Shown here one piece after another: positions 1 to 7,564 of a stretch of 9,264 nucleotides of DNA (its first letter is position 1; every line of letters starts with the position of its first letter). The translations under genes and the position numbers were made by a program. The notes under the pieces are model-generated. The model was not told where the DNA came from, ran no database searches, and was given only the letters and a program-made list of their open reading frames with translations. This DNA comes from Bacteroidales bacterium UBA4318 (GTDB taxonomy: Bacteria > Bacteroidota > Bacteroidia > Bacteroidales > UBA932), in contig DGUE01000031.1 of NCBI GenBank assembly GCA_002393895.1, positions 5,901 through 15,164 on the forward strand, read 5' to 3'.

Positions 1-237
1 CCGATGCTCGCCACCGGCGGCAGCGCATCAGACGCCATCACCATGATCAAGAAGCGCGGCTGCCACAACATCCGCCTGATGTGCCTGGTTGCCGTTCCCG
101 AGGGTATCAAAAAAGTGCAGGAAACGCATCCTGACGTAGATATATACGTAGCTGCCGTGGACGATCACCTCAACGAGAACGCATACATCGTTCCTGGTCT
201 GGGCGACGCCGGCGACCGCATCTTCGGCACGAAGTAA
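1..237 (+). CDS. upp: Uracil phosphoribosyltransferase, C-terminal 78 residues (5' truncated by window edge)
   Basis: UPRTase joins uracil and PRPP to give UMP and pyrophosphate, the cytosolic pyrimidine salvage step. The reading frame is open from base 1 and stops at TAA 235-237. The first visible residues, PMLATGGSA, are the end of the PRPP-binding loop (DPMLATGGS in the family). The last ones, [14 protein letters not shown], are the near-invariant uracil-binding C-terminus. The family is about 210 residues long, so roughly the last third is seen. The ATG at base 4 is an internal Met, not the start. The gene converges on pbpC with only 4 bp between the stop codons, and no room is left for a separate terminator. 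The product call is secure; promoter and upstream context lie outside the window. Confidence 0.96.
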   Translation, partial: PMLATGGSASDAITMIKKRGCHNIRLMCLVAVPEGIKKVQETHPDVDIYVAAVDDHLNENAYIVPGLGDAGDRIFGTK

Positions 238-246
238 GCGCTTACT
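233..246. repeat. 14-bp perfect palindrome spanning both convergent stop codons
   Basis: AGTAAGCGCTTACT reads the same on both strands. It contains the upp stop (TAA 235-237) and the pbpC stop (TTA 242-244 on the plus strand) placed symmetrically about the centre at 239/240. It has no loop and no T-tract, so it is not a standard intrinsic terminator. The symmetry may simply reflect two TAA stops facing each other with a self-complementary GCGC-type centre. Confidence 0.7.
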
Positions 247-2440
247 CTACGCTGAAATTGACGAAGGCGCTGCAGCCGTCCTGGTCCACCACGGTGAGCG
301 TATGCCGCCCGGGATCGGGAACAAGCAGCATCTCGTGAAGGAAATCCGTTTCTCCAACATAAGTATTATCCAGATGCCACCAGAGGGTGGCATCTGCCTT
401 ATGGTGAGCTACCCGGAACACCACCCCTTCCACCTTGCCGGAGAGCTGGCGGGGCAGGGTGAGCACCGCCCCGTTCTGGGGATAGATAAACTGCACTGCA
501 GCATCGCCGGAGGCCTTCCGGCTGCCTGTATATTCGGGATGATTGGGCTTGTAGTACCACTCCATGGCAGGCGGAAGCACGAATTCCCCGCTGGCGTGGT
601 AGCGGCAGGGTTCGCTGTCCAGCCCGGATTCGCTCAGGAGCATGAGTTCGCGGGGGCAGTCCGGCCCGGCGAGGTGGCCGGAGGCGGTGCAGACGTCGGC
701 GTAGGTTCCTTCGCTGCGCTGGATTCCTTCGCTGCGCTCGGAATGACAGGAAGAAGCGGAATAACAGGAAGAGGCGGTATTCAAGGTAAACCAGTCATCG
801 GAGGGGGGAAGGAGATTGAGGATATCGAACATCACAGGGCCGGCGGCGCGGGCGCCGACTAGCCCCGGAACCCCCTGCCCCTGCGCATTCCCGGCCCAGA
901 CCCCGATCGTGAAGGCGGGAGTCATCCCCACCGCCCATGCATCCCGGAAGCCATAGCTGGTGCCCGTCTTCCAGGCAGCCTTGCGCACGGAGCGTATCAG
1001 CCTCCAGTCCAGCTGGTCCGGGCGGTTGACCTCCTTCAAAGCTTCAAACGTGTACCAGCGCGCCACGGCATCCGAAAACGGCGCCTCACCCCGCACAAAG
1101 GCAGAATACGCGGCAGTAATCTCATCGAGGCGGGCCTCGGCGCCTCCCAGTATCAGCGAAAGCCCGTAATGCTCAGGTGCTTCGCTGATGGTGCTGAGCC
1201 CGGCCTCCCGCAGCACGGAGTGGAACTTGGGTATGCCATACTGCCGTAGCAGGAACACCGACGGCACATTCAGCGAACGCGCCAGAGCCTCATCGGCCGG
1301 AACGGCACCGTAGTACTGATGGTCGAAATTCTGCGGGGCGAATCCGCCCAGGTTCACAGGGATGTCCGGCAGCAGGGTGCGAGGCAGTATCACCCCGTCC
1401 TGCAGGGCGGCTTCGTAGAGGAAAGGCTTCAGGATACTGCCCGTGGAGCGCGGCGAGGCGGCGATATCTACCTGTCTGCCAGGGCGTTCGCGCTCTGGAG
1501 AGGAATTCCCCACATAGGCCGCCACCGCCCCGGAAACATTGTCTATCACCACCGCCGCCATATCCGCAATCCCCTCCTTCGCCAGTTCGTCCGAGCGGCG
1601 GTTCACGGCAGCCTCGACCGCCCTCTGCAGAGGCAGCGAGATGCCGGTTCGCGTGCGTACGCCTTTCGGGCAGCGCTCCACGTAGTGCGAGGCCAGGGAA
1701 GGAAGCGGCAGAGGGGCGTCCGGGAGCGGTTCGTCAAGGGCCGCCTCATAGGTTTCGGGAGATATATCCCCGTGTTCCATCAGCCTGTGCAGCAGGCGAT
1801 TACGCTTCTGCAGCAGCTCCTCCCGGCCACGCCCGAGATGAAGGGTTGAAGGAGAGTTGGGCAGCACTGCCAGGGTGGCGGATTCTCCCCAGGAAAGCTC
1901 GGATGCCGGGCGGCCGAAATAGCGCCACGAAGCAGCCTCCAGCCCCACCACATTCCCCCCGAAAGGGGCATGCGAAGCATAGAGCGCCAGGATACGGCGT
2001 TTGGAGCAGCGGAGTTCCAACCGGGTTGCCAGCACGGCCTCAACCATCTTCTGCCAGAGGTTGCGATCCCGCTGCCGCGAGAGGCGTATCACCTGCATGG
2101 TGATGGTGCTGCCACCGCTCACTATATGGCCGCTGCGGAAATTATCCCGCGCAGCGCGCAGAAGCGACACCGGGTTCACCCCGGGATGATAGCGGAAGTG
2201 CCTGTCTTCGAACTGGATAAGGGCGGTGGCGAAGCGCTCCGGCACCGTGTCGCAGGGCGGGAAGCGCCACTGTCCGTCGGCAGCAATCCTGGCTCCCAGC
2301 AAGTCTCCTTCCGCACTTTCCACCACGGTGGAATAGCTGGTGTTCCGGAAGAGGTTCCGTGGCAGACAGAGGAGGTAGGCCAGCAGCAGTAGGGCTGCTG
2401 CGGCCAGGAGTAGATTCCTTCGCTTCGCTCGGAATGACAT
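242..2440 (-). CDS. pbpC: Penicillin-binding protein 1C, bifunctional glycosyltransferase/transpeptidase
   Basis: A class A PBP of 732 residues that polymerises and crosslinks peptidoglycan in the periplasm, anchored in the inner membrane. The N-terminus is basic (RAKRR, 4-8), followed by a membrane segment at about 9-25. The GT51 domain has EDRHF at 78-82 (catalytic Glu78), GGSTITMQ at 109-116 and KMVEA at 131-135. The transpeptidase domain has S335-I-L-K338, the S389-L-N391 triad and K491-T-G. After a linker comes a Cys-containing stretch (C584, C595, C612), then the BiPBP_C-type Ig-like domain from about residue 648 that marks the PBP1C subfamily. It is the last gene of the unit, 19 bp after the macroglobulin. 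The start ATG at 2440 lies inside a dispersed repeat, and no other in-frame Met occurs before residue 115, so this start is needed for membrane insertion. No Shine-Dalgarno is evident. A second repeat-derived block occupies about residues 556-579 in the linker. All catalytic motifs are intact. Confidence 0.95.
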   Translation of the reverse strand: MSFRAKRRNLLLAAAALLLLAYLLCLPRNLFRNTSYSTVVESAEGDLLGARIAADGQWRFPPCDTVPERFATALIQFEDRHFRYHPGVNPVSLLRAARDNFRSGHIVSGGSTITMQVIRLSRQRDRNLWQKMVEAVLATRLELRCSKRRILALYASHAPFGGNVVGLEAASWRYFGRPASELSWGESATLAVLPNSPSTLHLGRGREELLQKRNRLLHRLMEHGDISPETYEAALDEPLPDAPLPLPSLASHYVERCPKGVRTRTGISLPLQRAVEAAVNRRSDELAKEGIADMAAVVIDNVSGAVAAYVGNSSPERERPGRQVDIAASPRSTGSILKPFLYEAALQDGVILPRTLLPDIPVNLGGFAPQNFDHQYYGAVPADEALARSLNVPSVFLLRQYGIPKFHSVLREAGLSTISEAPEHYGLSLILGGAEARLDEITAAYSAFVRGEAPFSDAVARWYTFEALKEVNRPDQLDWRLIRSVRKAAWKTGTSYGFRDAWAVGMTPAFTIGVWAGNAQGQGVPGLVGARAAGPVMFDILNLLPPSDDWFTLNTASSCYSASSCHSERSEGIQRSEGTYADVCTASGHLAGPDCPRELMLLSESGLDSEPCRYHASGEFVLPPAMEWYYKPNHPEYTGSRKASGDAAVQFIYPQNGAVLTLPRQLSGKVEGVVFRVAHHKADATLWWHLDNTYVGETDFLHEMLLVPDPGRHTLTVVDQDGCSAFVNFSVE
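704..776 (-). repeat. In-frame 18-bp tandem duplications built on a dispersed Bacteroidota repeat, inside pbpC
   Basis: Two pairs of 18-bp tandem copies sit side by side. Copies 704-721 and 722-739 (core TTCCTTCGCTGCGCT) match at 16 of 18 bases. Copies 741-758 and 759-776 (core ACAGGAAGA) also match at 16 of 18. Bases 722-748 match the repeat at the pbpC start (2413-2439) at 26 of 27 positions. On the coding strand the block reads SSCYSASSCHSERSEGIQ and then RSEGTY, adding about 24 residues of low-complexity Ser/Cys/Glu/Arg sequence between the transpeptidase domain and the C-terminal domain. Each unit is six codons, so expansion or contraction would keep the frame. Confidence 0.88.
2413..2439 (-). 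repeat. Dispersed short repeat supplying the pbpC N-terminus
   Basis: This 27-bp stretch carries ATTCC/GGAAT inverted ends around a TTCGCTTCGCTC core. It differs from the copy at 722-748 by one base. On the minus strand it encodes residues 1-9 of PbpC (MSFRAKRRN); the A of the ATG lies at 2440, just outside the shared 27 bp. The same repeat is read in a different frame at 722-748. I recall the peptide fragments it encodes as frequent in Bacteroidota annotations, which suggests a mobile or recombinogenic intergenic repeat rather than conserved protein sequence. Confidence 0.85.
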
Positions 2441-2459
2441 GGAGCGCCGTTACGACATT

Positions 2460-5400
2460 TTACCGGGTGACAACGGCGCGGCCGGAAGCGGTGGCGGCGT
2501 TCACGGCCGGGTCGTACATGGCTTCGCAGACCACTGCAGGGAGCACATAGGAGCCCTCATAGGCAGCACGGAGCTGCACACTGAAGGTCTTGGAGCGGCC
2601 TGCAGGCAGGGCGAAGAACCAGTTCACGCGGTCGTCGCGTATGTCTTTATAGTCGTAGCCGTCTTCGGCGGTGTAGCCTCCCTGCAGGCGGTCGTTCACG
2701 ATCTCCCAACCGGAAGGGATGCCGAAGTTCAGGGCCAGGTTCTCATGAGCACGCACAGCATCGCCCGTCACTTTGATAGTGGCCTTGAAGCGCGTCCCCT
2801 GCGCCAGGCTGGCGGGATTCAGTGCAGAGCCGTTCTCGGCCGTGTAGCGGACCTCGACAGCCAGCCCGTTGGAGACCGCCTTCCGGCTTCCCTCGCGGGA
2901 AACGCTCAGCACAGTGCCATAGAGCAGGCCATCGGAGAGATTCTGCACGCTGGTGGTGCCGGAAATCGGCACGCACACCATAGACTTGGCCGAAACAACA
3001 TCCTTGCCCGCCACCTTTGCATTGATGGCGCCGTTTCCCACCTTCTTGTTCAGATGGTCCAGTGCAACGGCAGCAAAGGCGCTTTCCTGGGTAGACATGC
3101 TGCGCACAGGCAGTTCGGCGGCCAGCGCAAGCGCATCGGCCACACGGTCGTTAAGGCAGAGGGCATCCAACGCAATCAACTGATCGCGAAGCGCGGTGCC
3201 GTAGGTGATATTGTAGGGTTCGTATTCCGGGAATTCGCGCCCGATTCCATCCAGAAGCCCTGCGGCGAGGCTTGCCTTGCCGCTCAGCGCATAGGCAGAA
3301 GACAGCATCCAGCGGGCCTTGGAGCCGATTTCGGCAGCTTCCTTAAGCCTGTTCATGCCGGCCAGGTTCGGGCTTCCCGCCACCGCAAGGGTGTAGAGGC
3401 GGTAGGCTTCGTCCAGGGTGGAGAAGAAGTTGTTGCCCGCCACACGGAACACCTGACTCATCTTCTGCTGATAGGACTTCCAGTTCTTGAGCACGCCGGA
3501 GTTCACCTCGAAGCCTTCCTTGGAGGCTTCGGAAAGGAACTGCCCGGCCATCGACGACACCCAGGTGCCGGATTGGCCGCCCACCCAGTAGGCAAAGCCG
3601 CCGTCCGCCTGCTGGCGGGCGTAGATCTGCCCTATTATGCCGGGGATCAGGCCTTTGGCCTCGGCCGCATCGGCTTCCGGAAGCAGAGGCAGCAGATGCA
3701 GGAGCGTAAGCCCGCGGGCACTCAGCTGCTCGGTGCAGCTATAGGGGTAATTCTTCATATTCAGATACAGCTCCCGCACGTCAATCGCAGGGAATGCCGC
3801 AAGCTGCAGGGATGTACCCGAAACCTCACGGCTCTGGCCCTTCTCCAATGAGAAGTGCTTCACCGTAGTCACTTCAGGATTAGGGTTACGCACCTCCAGG
3901 GCTATGGTTTCAGCAGCCTTGTAGGAACCGCTTACCGCACTCACTTTAACATGTGCAACTCCCTCAGAATCAGAGGCTACCATAGGGAACTGAAGCAGCT
4001 GGTCTCCCTTTCCGGAGAAGCTCACGCTCTTGCTGCCTCCATCGGAAAGCGGGCCGTCGGACTCAACTTTCACGGTCACTTTGCCAATGCCGTCTTCCAT
4101 CGCAAACACATTCACCGCGGCGGACAGCTGTTCGCCGCATCCCAGCACCCTCGGGAGAGTGGTCACCAGCATCAGCGGGCTCTGCACGGGAACGGTCTTC
4201 TCGGCATTGCCATATGCGCCGTCGTGCCCGGCTATCACCATCACCCGCACGCTGCCCACATACATGGGCAGGCTGATCTTGACGGCATCGCCGCCCTTGC
4301 CAGCCGTCCTGGGGCCTTGGAAGAACACCACGGGATTGAAACGGTTGTCCTTGCGGGCGTTGCGGATGGCGTCTTCATCGCCGCCTATGGCCGCCACCGG
4401 CGACATCTTGCCGCCGAACGCGCCAATCACCTGGTCGTAGAGATCCCAGGTGCTCACCGCAAGGGCCTCATCCTTATACATGGTGCGCCAGGGGTCCGGA
4501 GTCTTGAAGGCAGTGAGGTCCAGCAGGCCCTCATCCACGATGGCAAGGGTGTAGGTCATCGGCTTGCCATTCTTCTCGGAAACCTTCACCGTGAAGCTCT
4601 CCTCCGGATGCAGCACGTCCGGCAGGCTGACCACGGGTTCCAGATGCGAGCCGGGGTTGTCTACCTTGATGCGCTGCACGCCGTAGAGGCGGATGGGAAG
4701 GTCGTTGGCGGATGAGCCATAGGGCTGAATCAGAGTCACTTGCGCATAAATGTTCGGAGCCATCTCCGGGGTCACCGTGAAGCTCCAGGGAGTATCTTTC
4801 GAGGATGTCTTCACCCACTCGCGGGAGATGATGCCACCGGCATTCTCCAGGCTCACCAGGGCCTGTCCGCCCTCTGCGGCGGGGATGTAGATGGTAGCCT
4901 TCTCGCCCACCTGATAGGAAGGCTTGTCGGTAGAGAAGGTGAGCATGGTAAGGGCTTCAGGGTCCCTCCTGTCGGCGCGGCCGCGGAATTCGGGCCAGTC
5001 GACGGTGAAGGATGTGCCGCTGACGTGCCCGGAGGCCTTGTCGCGGGCCAGCACCAGGTAGTTGCCCCATTCGGGATAATCTACGCGGAAAGAGAAGACC
5101 GCATCCTGGGCCCCGGAACTGAGTTCCCCGCTCGCCACCTTCTTCACGGAAGATCCGTTCACATAGGCATCCAGGCTGCCGCCTTCATTGTCCCACCACC
5201 AGCTCCATCCGGTCTTGAACACGGCGTATTCCACCTTGTGCCCGCTCAGGCGCTTGCCGGAAGCATCCAGCACTGCAAGGCTGAACCTGTGGTCCTTGTC
5301 GGTCTCCAGGATCTCTCCCTCCGGCTTACGTATGCCCACATAGGAGCTGTACGGGGAGTAAGGGATGGTTTCGGTGGTGAAGCTCTCGTCTCCGCCCGGC

Positions 5401-7553
5401 TCCTGCACGCTGGTAACCACGAAGGCCTGCAGCATGCCGGGAGCGTTCTCCGCGGCGGGGAGAACCACTCTGGTATTGAGGTTACCGGCCGCATCCAGGC
5501 GCGAATTGAAGATGTCTATATCCCTGGCGCTGAAGCTGTTGGATGGCGCGTAGAAGGCATACTTCTCGAAGCCCTTGAAGGGCGATGCGCCGGCTTTCCT
5601 GAGGGTGAGCTGAGCCCTTACGGGCAGATTGCCAGCCACTCCGCCGGAGAGCCACGACACCGCAGCCTGGAGGTTAAGGGCCTTCCCGGCTTCCATCACC
5701 GAAGGATAGTAAGTATTGATTTTCAGGCGGTTAGGCTTGATGGTCTCGACGTGCAGCACCTTGTGGAAACTGCTGCCGCCAACCTTCAGATAGGCGTTCC
5801 AGTAGCCCGTGGGATCATCCGCCCTGGTGGGTATGTCGAAACTGAAGAATCCGTCGGTGCCCTTGCGGGTGGCTTTGGAGTAGAACTGGCCGGACGGAGT
5901 GAACAGCTCCAGGGTTGCAGGATGGCCCTCGGGAAGGGTCTTGCCGCGGTCCGCCACAATCGCAGTCACGTGGAGGGTATCCCCAGGGCGCCAGACTCCC
6001 CTTTCACCGTAGATGAAGGCCTTGATGCCCTGCTGGAGCAGCTCTCCTCCCACATCGAAGCGGCTGACGGAGCGCTCGTTGCTGGCCGTAACTTTCAGAT
6101 ATGCCGAGCTGCCGCCCGCCTTCGCCACAACAGCAAAAGGCTTGTGGTTCACGTCCAGGGTAAGGGTTGCAAGACCGTTGCCGTCGGTCTTCCCCTTCGC
6201 TATGCTTTGCAGCTGGAAATCAAACACTTCCAGCGAAGCTCCAGACACGGGCCTGGCGCTGATGAGGTCGGTCGCCGCAATCCATATCTGCCTGCCGCCG
6301 GCATATTCCGCCATCAGGCCAAGGTCGCTCGAGAGCAGCTGCACTGCCGGGAACCGGCTGGCTTCCATATAATAGGAGGGCTTGGAAGGGTCTTCGGAGT
6401 CCTTCCAGTTGTAGTTATCCCAATCGAAGTAGTTGTCCCAGTAGTAAGGATCGGGGGTATCCCACACCTTCTCATCCGCAGGGCTGGGCTTGCTCAGGGG
6501 CTTGGTAGTGAGCACCGGATCCTTGCCTCCATACAGGCTCTGGTCCAAGCGGAAGCTGAGGCGTATGCGGTAGATGGCCCCGGGCTCCTGGCGGAAGAGC
6601 CCGCCGAGGTCTATGCAGTGGTCGTTCCACTGATGCAGGTCCAGGCTGGCATCCAGGGGGATATCGCCCTTGTAGATCAGGCGCCCGCTGCGGCGAAGGT
6701 CGTTCTGCCCACCCAAGTCGTTATCCTGCAGGAACATAAGTATATTCTTTTCGTAGATCTTCACCACTCGCACCTCCACTGCGGAGAGGTTCACCGCGCT
6801 GAAGGGGAGGATAAGTTTCTGCTTGTCCGGCAGTATGCTTCCCTTGAAGGGGATCTTCACGGCCGGGGCCTCGTCCTTCTCCGGAAAAATCCGCGTAAAG
6901 TCTTCCCCGAGAGCAGATCCGCCCACTCCCTTGAGCCCCTTGTCGAGGGTCAGGGTCATGTCTCCCTTGCGGCCTTCGAAGTGCACAATGATAAGCTGGT
7001 CCTGCACCTGTACATAGCTGCGGGAGACTCCGGCGAGCTCCACAAGGCCTTTGATGCCGGCATTGGCCGGGGCTTCGCTCATCTTCACCTCCACGCAGTT
7101 ATCCTTTACCGATGCCTGCACCACGCGGAAGGCCCTGCCGTTGTCCGGCTCGGCCTCAGGCTCCTGCACCGCCACAAGCGTTCCTTTCACGGTTATGCCG
7201 TAGTTGAACTGCTCCGGCGCACCCGGAATGAGCTTTCCGAGGGCAAAGCAGACCTTGTATGTCTGCCCGGCCTTGAGGGCGCCATCTTCCGGAACGAAAC
7301 TCACGGACTGGGGGCTGTTCCAGCGGATGCTTCCCTTGAGGGCGGGCTTGAAACTGAAGAGAGCGTCGCTCACCTGCTCGACTGCATCCTCGGTCAGATC
7401 CACCCGGAGCGTGGCATCTTCTGTGACGATGCCGCCGGTGAAGGCCTTGATATAACTTGCAAAATCCTGGGCAGAAGGCTCCACGGCCTTCTTTGGCCCG
7501 CAGGCAGCAAAGGCAAAAGCCACTGCCAAAAGCATGATACTGATTCTACGCAT
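2460..7553 (-). CDS. Bacterial alpha-2-macroglobulin family lipoprotein with thioester motif (YfhM/ECAM-like)
   Basis: A 1697-residue protein, typical length for bacterial alpha-2-macroglobulins, which trap proteases: cleavage of a bait region collapses the molecule and exposes a reactive thioester. The signal peptide ends in a lipobox-like FAAC with lipidated Cys18. Phe at -3 is slightly unusual. No acidic cluster follows the Cys, so a Bacteroidota surface-export signal is not evident and a periplasmic location is favoured. Macroglobulin folds follow: ERGVWRPGD at 517-525 marks the MG2 domain, about 870-1000 is the bait-region-type domain (TDKPSYQVGE), and the A2M domain runs from about R1071 (RFNPVVFF). 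The thioester motif is C1273-T-E-Q1276, followed by the helical thioester domain to about 1500 and a C-terminal receptor-like beta domain. An aromatic/acidic stretch rich in Tyr, Trp and Asp lies at 368-395. It begins 11 bp after the upstream gene, with AAGGA close to the ATG. It lies next to pbpC, as yfhM does in E. coli. The family call is firm; the protease target is unknown. Confidence 0.94.
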   Translation of the reverse strand: MRRISIMLLAVAFAFAACGPKKAVEPSAQDFASYIKAFTGGIVTEDATLRVDLTEDAVEQVSDALFSFKPALKGSIRWNSPQSVSFVPEDGALKAGQTYKVCFALGKLIPGAPEQFNYGITVKGTLVAVQEPEAEPDNGRAFRVVQASVKDNCVEVKMSEAPANAGIKGLVELAGVSRSYVQVQDQLIIVHFEGRKGDMTLTLDKGLKGVGGSALGEDFTRIFPEKDEAPAVKIPFKGSILPDKQKLILPFSAVNLSAVEVRVVKIYEKNILMFLQDNDLGGQNDLRRSGRLIYKGDIPLDASLDLHQWNDHCIDLGGLFRQEPGAIYRIRLSFRLDQSLYGGKDPVLTTKPLSKPSPADEKVWDTPDPYYWDNYFDWDNYNWKDSEDPSKPSYYMEASRFPAVQLLSSDLGLMAEYAGGRQIWIAATDLISARPVSGASLEVFDFQLQSIAKGKTDGNGLATLTLDVNHKPFAVVAKAGGSSAYLKVTASNERSVSRFDVGGELLQQGIKAFIYGERGVWRPGDTLHVTAIVADRGKTLPEGHPATLELFTPSGQFYSKATRKGTDGFFSFDIPTRADDPTGYWNAYLKVGGSSFHKVLHVETIKPNRLKINTYYPSVMEAGKALNLQAAVSWLSGGVAGNLPVRAQLTLRKAGASPFKGFEKYAFYAPSNSFSARDIDIFNSRLDAAGNLNTRVVLPAAENAPGMLQAFVVTSVQEPGGDESFTTETIPYSPYSSYVGIRKPEGEILETDKDHRFSLAVLDASGKRLSGHKVEYAVFKTGWSWWWDNEGGSLDAYVNGSSVKKVASGELSSGAQDAVFSFRVDYPEWGNYLVLARDKASGHVSGTSFTVDWPEFRGRADRRDPEALTMLTFSTDKPSYQVGEKATIYIPAAEGGQALVSLENAGGIISREWVKTSSKDTPWSFTVTPEMAPNIYAQVTLIQPYGSSANDLPIRLYGVQRIKVDNPGSHLEPVVSLPDVLHPEESFTVKVSEKNGKPMTYTLAIVDEGLLDLTAFKTPDPWRTMYKDEALAVSTWDLYDQVIGAFGGKMSPVAAIGGDEDAIRNARKDNRFNPVVFFQGPRTAGKGGDAVKISLPMYVGSVRVMVIAGHDGAYGNAEKTVPVQSPLMLVTTLPRVLGCGEQLSAAVNVFAMEDGIGKVTVKVESDGPLSDGGSKSVSFSGKGDQLLQFPMVASDSEGVAHVKVSAVSGSYKAAETIALEVRNPNPEVTTVKHFSLEKGQSREVSGTSLQLAAFPAIDVRELYLNMKNYPYSCTEQLSARGLTLLHLLPLLPEADAAEAKGLIPGIIGQIYARQQADGGFAYWVGGQSGTWVSSMAGQFLSEASKEGFEVNSGVLKNWKSYQQKMSQVFRVAGNNFFSTLDEAYRLYTLAVAGSPNLAGMNRLKEAAEIGSKARWMLSSAYALSGKASLAAGLLDGIGREFPEYEPYNITYGTALRDQLIALDALCLNDRVADALALAAELPVRSMSTQESAFAAVALDHLNKKVGNGAINAKVAGKDVVSAKSMVCVPISGTTSVQNLSDGLLYGTVLSVSREGSRKAVSNGLAVEVRYTAENGSALNPASLAQGTRFKATIKVTGDAVRAHENLALNFGIPSGWEIVNDRLQGGYTAEDGYDYKDIRDDRVNWFFALPAGRSKTFSVQLRAAYEGSYVLPAVVCEAMYDPAVNAATASGRAVVTR

Positions 7554-7564
7554 ATCCTTGTTAT

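Noticed and set aside
238..241. Intrinsic terminator between upp and pbpC.
   Set aside because: Only 4 bp separate the stops. The palindrome there has no loop and no T-tract on either strand.
704..776. Frameshift or pseudogene in pbpC caused by the repeat insertion.
   Set aside because: The insert keeps the reading frame, and the Cys-containing and BiPBP_C-type regions downstream are intact, as are all catalytic motifs upstream.
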